From positions 2,705,026 to 2,769,025 of the forward strand of contig NZ_CP113797.1 of the NCBI RefSeq assembly GCF_026802175.1: 64,000 nucleotides of DNA, given 5' to 3'. Source of the DNA: Thermocoleostomius sinensis A174 (GTDB lineage: Bacteria; Cyanobacteriota; Cyanobacteriia; Elainellales; Elainellaceae). The notes under the pieces were generated by a model that did not search any database, was not told the DNA's origin, and saw only the letters and a program-made list of their open reading frames with translations. Shown in pieces: positions 56,423 to 64,000 of the stretch (position 1 is the stretch's first letter; the number at the start of each line of letters is the position of its first letter). Both the position numbers and the translations under genes were made by a program.

Positions 56423-57631
56423 ATGACTCAATCCTGCTCTGCGGAGCGTGCCGATCGCACGTTCTGGCTCATGCAGATAGCTCAAACCTTTCGTCATTAC
56501 GCCCAAAAAACTTGGTGGATGGTGTTGGGTCTATGGCTGGTGGCAGCGGTTCCGGCACAAGCGCGATTGCTGCTGCGAGTGGCGATCGAACAAGATGTTA
56601 GCCAAGTGAAAATTGGCAGTTCCACTGATGCCGCGCTACTAGATGCGTCTGGGCAAGCAACGGAAGCGATTCCCGCCATGAATGCCGTTGTGGCCGAAGC
56701 CAAACAAGGTCAAATTGCGATCAACCATTTACGCTCTCCGCAGTTTTGCTTGCAACCCAGCGAAGGGGGATTTGTTTTCATTGGCGAAAAATGGTACCGC
56801 GGCTCTACTTGCCTGATCATAACGGGGAATAATCTCACTGCTGTTAACTATGTGGATCTAGAGCAGTACCTCTACAGCGTTGTTGGAGCTGAAATGCCGA
56901 CGCATTGGTCGTTGGAAGCACTGAAAGCTCAAGCTGTTGCTGCTCGATCGTATGTATTGTATCAGCGACAAAACAGCGCCACTGCCATTTTTGACGTAGG
57001 CAGTACCACTCGCTGGCAGGTCTATGGTGGGGTGGAGGAGGAAACCGCTAGTACTCGTGCTGCCGTCGAGTCTACTCGCGATCAAGTGTTAATTCATAAT
57101 GGCCGCATCATCAATGCAGTGTTTCATGCCTGTGCAGGCGGCTATACCGAAAATGTGGAAGATGTCTGGTCAAGTCCGTTGCCCTATCTGCGTGCTGTGC
57201 CCAGCCCCGATGCCAACATTACAGAATGTCAGTGGACACAATCGTTTAGCGCTCAAGAACTGAGTCAGAAATTGAATTATCCGGGCACGATTTCAGCAGT
57301 AATTCCCAGTTTTGACAATCGCGGTCGCATTGCCTCCTTGCGGCTGGAGGGTAGCACTGGCAGTACCACCCTACGCGGCACAGAAGTCCGTCGAGCTTTA
57401 GGAGTGCGCAGCACCTTATTCACATTACAGCCGCTGCGCAGCCGAGTTGCCGCTGCTGGCGATTTACCTGCTGCCCCCAGTAGTTTTCAACTGATTGGTC
57501 GCGGCAACGGGCACGGAATTGGTATGAGTCAATGGGGCGCTAAGGTGTTTGCTGATCAAGGTTATAACTATGCCCAGATCTTGGCGCATTACTACACCGG
57601 AGCCAGCTTAGCTACGATCGAGGTGGAATAA
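56423..57631 (+). CDS. SpoIID/LytB domain protein
   Basis: About 402 residues from ATG 56423, which has a GAGGAG site 9 bases upstream; the frame opens at 56300. A signal peptide ends near AQA. The SpoIID domain (about 115-390) has VDLEQYLYSVVGAEMP with the catalytic-type Glu, LEALKAQAVAARSYVLYQ, FHACAGGYTENVEDVWS and GRGNGHGIGMSQWGAKVFADQGYNYAQILAHYY. It is complete and closer to the standard domain than its paralogue at 13058. Confidence 0.88.
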   Translation: MTQSCSAERADRTFWLMQIAQTFRHYAQKTWWMVLGLWLVAAVPAQARLLLRVAIEQDVSQVKIGSSTDAALLDASGQATEAIPAMNAVVAEAKQGQIAINHLRSPQFCLQPSEGGFVFIGEKWYRGSTCLIITGNNLTAVNYVDLEQYLYSVVGAEMPTHWSLEALKAQAVAARSYVLYQRQNSATAIFDVGSTTRWQVYGGVEEETASTRAAVESTRDQVLIHNGRIINAVFHACAGGYTENVEDVWSSPLPYLRAVPSPDANITECQWTQSFSAQELSQKLNYPGTISAVIPSFDNRGRIASLRLEGSTGSTTLRGTEVRRALGVRSTLFTLQPLRSRVAAAGDLPAAPSSFQLIGRGNGHGIGMSQWGAKVFADQGYNYAQILAHYYTGASLATIEVE

Positions 57632-57645
57632 GCCGATCAAGCGAA

Positions 57646-58179
57646 ATGGCTACCATCGTGATTCGTACGGGCGGGCAAACAGGGGTCGATCGGGCTGCGC
57701 TTGATGTCGCAGTCACATTGGGAATTCCCTATTTGGGTTGGTGTCCCCAGGGAGGTTGGGCGGAAGACTATCCTCAGCCGCCGGGAGTGCTGGCAATTTA
57801 TCCTCAGCTAGTAGCAACGCCATCGGCAAACCCCCAACAGCGCACAACCTGGAATGTTCGCGATAGCCACGCCACTCTAATTTTGATCTCTGAATCACCT
57901 TTTGGTTCAATGAGTTCTGATGCAACGAGTGAGCAGGCGTTGCGATCGTCTCCGGGTACGTGGTTTACCTACCGCACAGCCAGCCTTGTGTTTTTGCGGC
58001 CGTGTTTGGTACTCGTCCTTACCGCTGCTGCTGTCGATTCTTGCAAACAATGGCAGCAGGATGTCCGAAACAGGTTGAAACTAAAGACGTTGATTTTAAA
58101 TATTGCTGGCCCCCGCGAGTCTGAACAACCAGGTATCTACCGACAAGCGCAACAGTTTTTGTCTCACGTTTTGGCATAA
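57646..58179 (+). CDS. YpsA/SLOG-type putative molybdenum carrier
   Basis: A 177-residue protein of the putative molybdenum carrier family (SLOG/YpsA-like Rossmann fold). The nucleotide-binding motif is IRTGGQTGVDRAALDVA, with YLGWCPQGGWAEDY, TTWNVRDSHATLILIS and LNIAGPRESEQPGIYRQA. SLOG proteins bind nucleotide-derived ligands; the molybdenum role rests on a distant structural resemblance. Residues 85-125 are unusual for the family: the GT-rich segment is replaced by Ser/Phe-rich text. It follows the SpoIID gene at 14 bases and is probably cotranscribed. Confidence 0.8.
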   Translation: MATIVIRTGGQTGVDRAALDVAVTLGIPYLGWCPQGGWAEDYPQPPGVLAIYPQLVATPSANPQQRTTWNVRDSHATLILISESPFGSMSSDATSEQALRSSPGTWFTYRTASLVFLRPCLVLVLTAAAVDSCKQWQQDVRNRLKLKTLILNIAGPRESEQPGIYRQAQQFLSHVLA

Positions 58180-58271
58180 CGCATTGGAGCATCCGTTTCC
58201 AACTAAGAACCTACTGTTCCTACGGCATCACTTTTAAAATTATTCACATTTAAAACTATCCATAAAACTAT

Positions 58272-58325
58272 CCGCCCTCACTGGGCTGTAATCTGGAACT
58301 CCATCATACAGGAAAGTAAGGGCGG
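58272..58325. other. long imperfect hairpin
   Basis: CCGCCCTCACT and AGTAAGGGCGG pair over 11 positions with one mismatch, enclosing 32 bases. No T-run follows on either strand, so it is not a standard terminator. Confidence 0.55.
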
Positions 58326-58342
58326 CCTAGGGGGTCTTCAAT

Positions 58343-58474
58343 TTGGAACTTGACTGCCGGGAGGAACTCTATTACCCCAGCAACGATTCAGGAGCTATAC
58401 TCCGACGAGTTAACTCGGCTATTAGAGAACAGCCCCGGCGCACAGCCAGCATACTCCAAACCGACGACCCATGA
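58343..58474 (+). CDS. possible 43-residue small protein
   Basis: From TTG 58343 the frame reads a hydrophilic peptide with protein-like composition (ELDCREELYYPS, AILRRVNSAIREQPRRTASI, ending QTDDP). AGGGGG lies 8 bases upstream. It could equally be chance, or the end of a decayed gene. I do not recognise it. Confidence 0.25.
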   Translation: MELDCREELYYPSNDSGAILRRVNSAIREQPRRTASILQTDDP

Positions 58475-58493
58475 ATTTACTACTATCTTGCAT
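58422..58493 (-). CDS. possible 23-residue small protein with an ideal ribosome site
   Basis: ATG 58493 is preceded, 8 bases from GGAGG, by AAGGAGGTGAT (58508-58498), a full-length complement of the 16S rRNA tail. The peptide runs MQDSSKFMGRRFG then VCWLCAGAVL and stops with TAA TAG in sequence. Such a perfect site is rare in this window. It could be a leader peptide or chance. Confidence 0.25.
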   Translation of the reverse strand: MQDSSKFMGRRFGVCWLCAGAVL

Positions 58494-58656
58494 GGGCATC
58501 ACCTCCTTAAATCCTAAACGGCAGTTATCTGTAGAGTTTCAACCTAAAGCACCTCAGAATCTAAGACTCGGAAGCTATTGGGTTGCAGGTGCTCTTGCAC
58601 CGTACTGCCAGCATAACATGGAAATTTAAATTGGTGGAGGAATGAACCGGAATTGC

Positions 58657-59724
58657 TCAGGAGCAACGGGATGTTCTCGGATTTTTAGTTCGCGCTAGGG
58701 CAGACTTCAGTAATGCTCTGACATCGATCACTAAAGCTAGGTGGTTTTGAGCCGTGAGGCAACAGCCATACACATAGGGTGGAGGGACGATCGCATCTCC
58801 TAGCGAATGAACGACTAGTTCCTGTTCACCCAAAACCTGATCAACTTGTAGCCCAATCCAGCCAGTATCGGTTTGCAAAATTGCAATGTGAGACCCTGAT
58901 GAAGGTAGTGCCCTAGCTGGGTCTGAATCAGCTAGCAAGCTAGACAAAGTTTGTACCACGATGGGAATGACCTCTTGCCTGTGTTGCCACTGCCAGATAA
59001 ATTGATCTGCTATTTCCACCTGATTTGGAGCAAATACAATTTGTTCGATCGCATCTATTGGCACCGCATAGATCGTTTTCTGACTTTCACATAGTAACAG
59101 CTTCAAGCTCTCTAGAAACGGACTCTGAATTACTGTCAACCGATTTCTAGCTATCCCTAAAAGTTGCTGCTGTGAAGTCAAGGAATAGCACTGCTGGCGG
59201 TGTATATATTGCAAAGTCTCTGTAATGCTGGTCAATTCCATTGCTTCATCTATGGCAATCTGAATAGAGGTTTTCAGGTTGCGACAGTCAATCTCTGATT
59301 CAGTCTCAAATGTGTGAGTATTCAGGTTTATATTTTGTCCCCTTGCTGAAGATATTTGAGTTTTAGAATTATCTTCTATAGGTTGCAGCAATAACCACTC
59401 GATTGCATCCAATAACTCGTTGAGTGTCTGTTGATGATTTTGCAAGTGATGTACTAATGTTTGTAGAACAGAGTACGAATGATAGTGGTGATTAATTTGT
59501 CGAGTTTGATTCTCCAATAGTTCACAAGCTAAGTGATCGAGTTGCGCTAGCTGACCGGATCGAACTGCAATCACTCCGTCGGTGATTGGCTGATCTGAAT
59601 CGTCAGCCTTCTGGAAGGCGGTATTAGCTGATTCCATTGTGGCAGAACTTCGCGAGGAAGGGGCTATTGCGATCGCAATGGCTGCTTCTGTAAACTGCCA
59701 CCATTTTTGCCACCATTTTTTCAT
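58657..59724 (-). CDS. CheA-like protein reduced to a C-terminal CheW/P5 domain
   Basis: A 355-residue soluble protein. The C-terminal 150 residues are CheW-like: LLLCESQKTIYAVPIDAIEQIV, WQWQHRQEVIPIVVQTLSSLL, IAILQTDTGWIGLQVDQVLGEQELVVHSLG and VYGCCLTAQNHLALVIDVRALL, closer to the P5 domain of CheA than to free CheW. No Hpt motif or ATPase (N, G1, F, G2 boxes) is present. The N-terminal 200 residues are helical and unlike a kinase. It is 11 bases downstream of the MCP gene, so the two are in one operon. It may link the receptor to a kinase encoded elsewhere. Confidence 0.75.
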   Translation of the reverse strand: MKKWWQKWWQFTEAAIAIAIAPSSRSSATMESANTAFQKADDSDQPITDGVIAVRSGQLAQLDHLACELLENQTRQINHHYHSYSVLQTLVHHLQNHQQTLNELLDAIEWLLLQPIEDNSKTQISSARGQNINLNTHTFETESEIDCRNLKTSIQIAIDEAMELTSITETLQYIHRQQCYSLTSQQQLLGIARNRLTVIQSPFLESLKLLLCESQKTIYAVPIDAIEQIVFAPNQVEIADQFIWQWQHRQEVIPIVVQTLSSLLADSDPARALPSSGSHIAILQTDTGWIGLQVDQVLGEQELVVHSLGDAIVPPPYVYGCCLTAQNHLALVIDVRALLKSALARTKNPRTSRCS

Positions 59725-59735
59725 AGGAATTTCAG

Positions 59736-61445
59736 TTATTCCACGGTGAACTGGTTAAGGCTGGTTTGCAATGCTTCTATTGTTGCAAGTAAGGTTTGAA
59801 ACAATGTGGAAACAGATGCAGTTTGAGAAACGGAGCATTCAGCGACCGGCTCTGTTGAGATCTCAACTATTCCTTGTAGACTATGTGTAATAGATTGTAC
59901 CAAATGATTTACTTTTGCAATAGCATTCGCAATTTCATTTACCGAGTGGTACATTTCGTTGACTACATTCGTTCCATGCATAATCTGATCAATACTAGCG
60001 TTCGTTGCTATTATTACTGCATGGATTTGTGTCTGAATGTTTTGAACAAGCGTTTCAATTTCTGTTGTTGATTCTGCCGATCGTCGAGCTAGTGTCTGGA
60101 TCTCATCAGCCACTACAGCAAACCCACGTTCTGCTTCACCCGCACGAGTCACTTCAATCGCTGCATTCAAGGCCAACAATTGAGTTTGTGCGGTAAAAGG
60201 ACGAATTAGGTTCGCAGCTTCGGAAAATTTCTGCGACAGTTCGTACAGGCGTTTAATCTTTTTGTTACTGTCGGAAATAGTATTGCGAATATTCAACATT
60301 CTGTTTGTCATTTTATTAGCAGTTGTATGACCTTGCTGAACGATCGCTGTGGTAGTTTGTATTGCTGTTGTGAGTTGTTGAGCATCGACAGCTATAGTTC
60401 GCATTGAATTCATCAGGGAGCGAATCTCCTGGGTATGCCAATCAAGCCGTTGTCCAAGGTTCGCAATCGCTCGCACAACTGTGCGTTCTCGTTCGGCGAC
60501 TTTGGTCAATTGCGCGTCGGCCTGAAGCTGTTGCAGTCGTAACGCTAATTCTGTGCCCATATGCCAAAGCAGATCAGTGTCAGCTTCTTGCCAATGACGA
60601 TCGTCTACTTGAAACGCAACCAGCCCGCCCCAAGCTTGTCCATTTACCCAAATCGGCAATGCCAAGCCCGTAGTCATTTGTAACCGCTCCAACAACTGCT
60701 CACACCAGGAACGTTGCCTTGATGAATCAAAATTTTGATGATTGATTATTACGGGACTAGCTTGATAATCCGGATCAACGCATAGTGCAAATTCAAGATC
60801 CTCCGCAACTACAAAGGTTCCTTGCAACGATCGTGATTCCTGCGCTGTGTCAGCCAATATCTTAAGCTGAGAGTGATTGACCCACTGCAATAGCAACACC
60901 CGATCGCTCCTAAGACCATGCTGAAGCCAAGTCACAGCCACTTGATATAACGACTCTACATCCCCCGCTTGTCGAAGTGCTTGCCCAACCGCCCTGCCTT
61001 GTTGCCGCATCGTTTGTAACTGCTGCTGCACTCCCATCTCAATCAAATCTTCGATGCCGTCGTGCGTCGTTTGGAATAACTGCCCGATTTGCTGTAACCT
61101 CGTTTGCAATCCGGGTTGATTCAGCAAGCCAGCCTTTTCCAACTCGGTTCTTAGACCAAGCATAGCGGTGGCAAATTTCTGTGCGTCTGGACTGTTTCCA
61201 AGCTCAGCTTGTCGCACCGTGTCAATCACCCTTGCCCGCTTCCAAGACTGGTGATCGGGGGTTTGATGATGACGACCCTGAATTAACTCTACCTCCTCAC
61301 CCACTACATCTGAGGATTGGAAGCTACTTGAGCTATTCGTTGTCTGAAGACAAGAAGGGCCGATCTCAGCAGATACAAACGCGACCCCATCAAACTCACT
61401 AAAGAGATCTTCATCGGGCTGCGCAGATGGATAGTATGGATTCAT
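59736..61445 (-). CDS. soluble methyl-accepting chemotaxis protein with GAF domain
   Basis: About 569 residues from ATG 61445 (the frame opens at 61484 with a Cys/Phe-rich stretch unlikely to be translated). No membrane segment is present. A helical N-terminal part is followed by a GAF domain (about 160-310, ALPIWVNGQAWGGLVAFQ) and the MCP signalling domain (about 330-555) with the hairpin tip LLALNAAIEVTRAGEAERGFAVVADEIQTLARRSAESTTEI. It would relay signals to CheW-type proteins, two of which flank it. In cyanobacteria such clusters control type IV pili motility or other outputs. Confidence 0.92.
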   Translation of the reverse strand: MNPYYPSAQPDEDLFSEFDGVAFVSAEIGPSCLQTTNSSSSFQSSDVVGEEVELIQGRHHQTPDHQSWKRARVIDTVRQAELGNSPDAQKFATAMLGLRTELEKAGLLNQPGLQTRLQQIGQLFQTTHDGIEDLIEMGVQQQLQTMRQQGRAVGQALRQAGDVESLYQVAVTWLQHGLRSDRVLLLQWVNHSQLKILADTAQESRSLQGTFVVAEDLEFALCVDPDYQASPVIINHQNFDSSRQRSWCEQLLERLQMTTGLALPIWVNGQAWGGLVAFQVDDRHWQEADTDLLWHMGTELALRLQQLQADAQLTKVAERERTVVRAIANLGQRLDWHTQEIRSLMNSMRTIAVDAQQLTTAIQTTTAIVQQGHTTANKMTNRMLNIRNTISDSNKKIKRLYELSQKFSEAANLIRPFTAQTQLLALNAAIEVTRAGEAERGFAVVADEIQTLARRSAESTTEIETLVQNIQTQIHAVIIATNASIDQIMHGTNVVNEMYHSVNEIANAIAKVNHLVQSITHSLQGIVEISTEPVAECSVSQTASVSTLFQTLLATIEALQTSLNQFTVE

Positions 61446-61535
61446 AAGATTCACTCTGTTAAAGAAACAGAAGTAACAAAACAAAATCTAGTGATTAGAA
61501 CCAGTCCTGAAGCAACTTTTTAATTTGCTTAACTA

Positions 61536-62366
61536 TCAAACCTGATACAGATGTAGATGCCGATCGTGGATAATTGCAATCGCACTTAGAAGAGGAATTT
61601 GGGAATCTTGTAAATAACTTTGAACAAACGGTAACGGAATCGATGAAGATAGAAATGTGGCGGCAGCTTGAAACTTCTGCCATGAATAGGACTCAATGTC
61701 TAGAACTGTGGATACTACAAATCCGATCGTCTGTTGGTCTGCTTCAATCACAATGACGTTGAGGCTCGGAGATGGCGATGAAGGAACATCAGATTGACCC
61801 ATTGCTCTCGATCGATCGAGTACTGAAGATTGAGTTATGCCTAATTGTAGTCCCAAATCTACTAGCCACAAAATTCTTCCTCGGTGGTAATACACTCCTA
61901 AAACACAGCGAGGCATCTGTGGAATCGACAAAATCTCCTTTGCTGAAATACTTAAAACTTCTCGAACGCATTCTAAGTGGAACAGGGCCGTTACCGTCGA
62001 ACCAAGCTGAAACCGCAGTACTCGAATTTGGTTAATGTCGATTGTTTCTCGCCAAGCTGGGCGCGTTTGTCCGATCTGCCGTCCGTAGACCTCAACCTTA
62101 CAAATTTCCTCTAAATGCAGTTGGCTAAACTGTTGCCGCATCCAAGTGCTCAGTAAGGATTGATCAGGAACCGTCACTGCTTCTACAACAACCCCAAGTC
62201 GATCGTCTTTACGACCGCACTTCACAGTCATTTCCATTGGTTGCAATCCTTGATTCAGCAGTTTCGCAATGGCGGAGGGAATACCCTGTTGCACCTGCTG
62301 ACGTTCGCCGGAACCAAGGTTGGGCAAAGACTGTTGCTGCATCCAGCCGGACTGTACCATTGCCAT
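61536..62366 (-). CDS. CheW domain protein with extra N-terminal domain
   Basis: A 276-residue protein. The first 100 residues (AIAKLLNQGLQPMEMTVKC, LGVVVEAVTVPDQSLLSTWMRQQ, ICKVEVYGRQIGQTRPAWRE) look like a small domain I have seen attached to several cyanobacterial signalling proteins; it has no name that I can give. The CheW domain (about 110-265) has VTALFHLECVREVLSI, CVLGVYYHRGRILWLVDLGLQLG and IEADQQTIGFVVSTVLDI. It is the first gene of the CheW-MCP-CheW-like set, 51 bases before the longest MCP frame. Confidence 0.85.
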   Translation of the reverse strand: MAMVQSGWMQQQSLPNLGSGERQQVQQGIPSAIAKLLNQGLQPMEMTVKCGRKDDRLGVVVEAVTVPDQSLLSTWMRQQFSQLHLEEICKVEVYGRQIGQTRPAWRETIDINQIRVLRFQLGSTVTALFHLECVREVLSISAKEILSIPQMPRCVLGVYYHRGRILWLVDLGLQLGITQSSVLDRSRAMGQSDVPSSPSPSLNVIVIEADQQTIGFVVSTVLDIESYSWQKFQAAATFLSSSIPLPFVQSYLQDSQIPLLSAIAIIHDRHLHLYQV

Positions 62367-62627
62367 CGTTGTCTACTATTGTTATCTACTATCGTTACTA
62401 TCGTTAGCTGCCATCGTCCGTTCCTACAATTGTTCGCGGCAGTATTGGCTTTACAAACGCGAGGAACGATCTCATTTGCAGTATCTAGTAAACCCAAAAA
62501 ACAGCCATAACTTAACAGGATCATTGACTCAACCGATTGAACTCCAACCAAAATCAACCAGTGAGACAAAATACAACACAAAAATTAATGTGGACTTGGA
62601 TAAAGTTGCTCCGCTGAGGGGATAAGC

Positions 62628-62666
62628 AAGGATGTTTGTCTAAGATATTTGTCTAAGATATTTGTC
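62628..62666. repeat. 13-bp tandem repeat at the HEAT gene stop
   Basis: Two perfect copies of TAAGATATTTGTC (62641-62666) follow a partial GGATGTTTGTC. The array ends at the HEAT gene stop codon. There are no spacers, so it is not CRISPR. Nearby, CTACTATCGTTA-type repeats lie at 62365-62410. Confidence 0.7.
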
Positions 62667-63949
62667 TAGTTCATCCATTCCTGTATTGCAATGGTCAACC
62701 CTTGCTTGAAAGATTCATCCAGATCAAAGCGATCGGCGTATTCGTGTAATCGTTGATATGATTGTTGCCAATCAAGTTGCTTTAAAGCAGCAATCGCGTG
62801 AAAACGCACACTGGCACTTGAATCGGCGAGAAGATGGATTAGGGCATCAATCGCTATGGGTTGCCCTAGTTGTCCTAAGCTGAGGGCAATGGTTTGCTTA
62901 TGCTTAAGGGTGAGAACCTGACCAGAGCGATGCAGTAAATCCAGCAGAATTTGAGTTGCTTGCTCTTGCGTTTTTGGTGATTCCGTGCGCCCTAACACGG
63001 CGAGAATTTCTTGCTGAACGTCAGATGTGAGGAGGGTAGCAAGCTGGGCTGAAGCGGATACAGAGTGTTTGATTAGAAAATGCAATGATTCTAGGGCGTG
63101 TGGGGTGTCGATCCGGGATAAAGCGCGCACCGCTTCTAGTTGTAACGCTACAGGTGTATGAGGCGATTGCAACACCTCGAACAGCGCATCGGCTGCCTGA
63201 TTGGTACCAATCCGACCAAGGGCGATCGCTGCTTGACAACATACGTCAAGATTAAAATCTCGCAATCGTTCCTGCAAGTGTTGTGTGAGTTGCCCTAACT
63301 CAGGGGTATCCATATGAGCCGCTTGAATGCCCAGTCCAATCACGGCCGCTTTGCGCACACTGGTTGTCAGGTCCGCAAGGGCTGGCAGCAGCACAGTTGA
63401 AACAGCGGGTGTGTGGAAATGGCTAAGGGCTTCGATCGCGGCAGCACGGATAGCAGGATCGGGATCGGATACCAACGTCAGCAAAGGAGAAATAGCCTCA
63501 GGGTGACGAATTTGAGCTAATGCCTTAACTGCGAAAAGCCGGGTAGCTTCTTGTTGCAATAGGGTGGTGAGAGGAGCGATAGCGGTTGTGCCGTGATGGG
63601 CTAATGCAGTGGCGGCCATCCCTGCCACATCTTCATGGGTTGCTGTGGCTAACAAATTCACCAACGCGGAAACGGCAGCAGGATGCGCGATGTTGCCTAA
63701 GATCCGCGCTACAAACCACAGCAGTTCCCAATCGGAATCTTCTTCTTCAAGAATGACCAACAATGGCTCGATCGCGACCGCACCGCTTTTAGCAAGCAGT
63801 TTGCTGGCTTCCCAACGAGCTTGAAAGTCGCCCATCTTTAAGGTGTCAACGGTTACTGCTACCTTGAATTGAGCCTCAGAGAGAGACGACTCAGCGACAT
63901 GCGGGCGAACTGAACTGGATTGTGTGTTGGTCGATCGATTCTTAGTCAT
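62666..63949 (-). CDS. HEAT-repeat protein
   Basis: A 427-residue protein made almost wholly of PBS-lyase-type HEAT repeats. About 11 units can be counted, such as AVSALVNLLATATHEDVAGMAATALAHHG, AISPLLTLVSDPDPAIRAAAIEALSHF and AIDALIHLLADSSASVRFHAIAALKQL. It should be a curved protein-binding scaffold. The Lys/Arg pattern of phycobilin lyases is not clear. It is the first gene upstream of the chemosensory set, 299 bases away on the same strand, which suggests a shared role. Confidence 0.85.
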   Translation of the reverse strand: MTKNRSTNTQSSSVRPHVAESSLSEAQFKVAVTVDTLKMGDFQARWEASKLLAKSGAVAIEPLLVILEEEDSDWELLWFVARILGNIAHPAAVSALVNLLATATHEDVAGMAATALAHHGTTAIAPLTTLLQQEATRLFAVKALAQIRHPEAISPLLTLVSDPDPAIRAAAIEALSHFHTPAVSTVLLPALADLTTSVRKAAVIGLGIQAAHMDTPELGQLTQHLQERLRDFNLDVCCQAAIALGRIGTNQAADALFEVLQSPHTPVALQLEAVRALSRIDTPHALESLHFLIKHSVSASAQLATLLTSDVQQEILAVLGRTESPKTQEQATQILLDLLHRSGQVLTLKHKQTIALSLGQLGQPIAIDALIHLLADSSASVRFHAIAALKQLDWQQSYQRLHEYADRFDLDESFKQGLTIAIQEWMN

Positions 63950-64000
63950 GATCGCAGAACAGACTTGGAGTTATGCCGAGTCTACTGTGAGTTTGATGCA

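Larger units (their letters stand above)
58180..58656. other. unexplained convergent intergenic region with hairpins and small ORFs
   Basis: 477 bases between two convergent stops, GC-richer than other gaps. It holds a large hairpin (58272-58325), a perfect palindrome CGAGTTAACTCG (58406-58417), a hairpin GGTGC-TCTT-GCACC (58588-58601), and two overlapping small ORFs on opposite strands, entered separately. No known RNA family was recognised. Confidence 0.5.

Noticed and set aside
58180-58656. RNase P RNA, tmRNA, SRP RNA or a known riboswitch
   Set aside because: The conserved cores of these RNAs (for example GAGGAAAGTCC of RNase P or a tmRNA acceptor arm) are absent.
62628-62666. possible CRISPR-like array
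   Set aside because: The 13-bp units are head to tail without spacers and there are only two full copies.

Overview
The window is a stretch of a cyanobacterial chromosome. This rests on oxygenic photosynthesis genes (psaI-psaL, psbEFLJ with ycf48 and rubA), both chlH and chlI of the magnesium chelatase, a Tic22-like protein, many HIP1 octamers (GCGATCGC) scattered through coding DNA, and short heptameric repeats of the type common in filamentous cyanobacteria. Base composition is near 50% GC. Gene order and protein style suggest a Leptolyngbya/Oculatella-like filamentous lineage, but the species cannot be fixed from sequence alone.

Layout. 0-3.3 kb: a deletion-scarred MFS transporter, then an overlapping MbnP-MbnH pair (copper-associated protein and its di-heme oxidase). 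3.3-12.8 kb: an ABC exporter, an iron-siderophore binding lipoprotein, a TonB-dependent siderophore receptor cut in two by an intact IS5-family element (913 bp, TTA target duplication), two Uma2-type nuclease-like genes, and an AraC/PchR-like regulator with a Fur-box-like site in front. This is an iron-acquisition locus that has been recently inactivated. 13-27 kb: housekeeping and cell-envelope genes (SpoIID/LytB, bioD, tRNA-Pro(UGG), an amino-acid ABC binding protein, Tic22, prmC, tsaC, an SLH porin-like protein, an LpxB-related protein). 27.8-31.9 kb: chlH. 32-46.7 kb: tsf-rpsB, a response regulator, grxD-bolA, a PAS hybrid kinase, ruvC, chlI, yccF, dapB, a double histidine phosphatase and a dihydroorotase homologue that has lost metal ligands. 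46.9-53.5 kb: a large cyanobacterial unknown, psaI-psaL facing psbEFLJ, then ycf48 and rubA (PSII assembly). 53.6-58.2 kb: lspA, bioY, rnz, a second SpoIID protein and a YpsA/SLOG-type protein. 58.2-64 kb: an unexplained convergent intergenic region, then a CheW-MCP-CheW-like cluster without a recognisable kinase, preceded by a HEAT-repeat protein.

How parts fit together. chlH and chlI supply two of the three Mg-chelatase subunits. psaI/L and psbEFLJ encode photosystem subunits, and ycf48/rubA next to psbE help assemble PSII. bioD and bioY give biotin synthesis and uptake. grxD and bolA form the usual Fe-S/iron-signalling pair. rpsB-tsf is the usual translation operon. The most unusual material is the interrupted receptor that would be restored in frame by precise IS excision, the kinase-less chemosensory cluster, the metal-ligand-poor PyrC homologue, and the 58.2-58.65 kb region with opposing small ORFs and strong hairpins.
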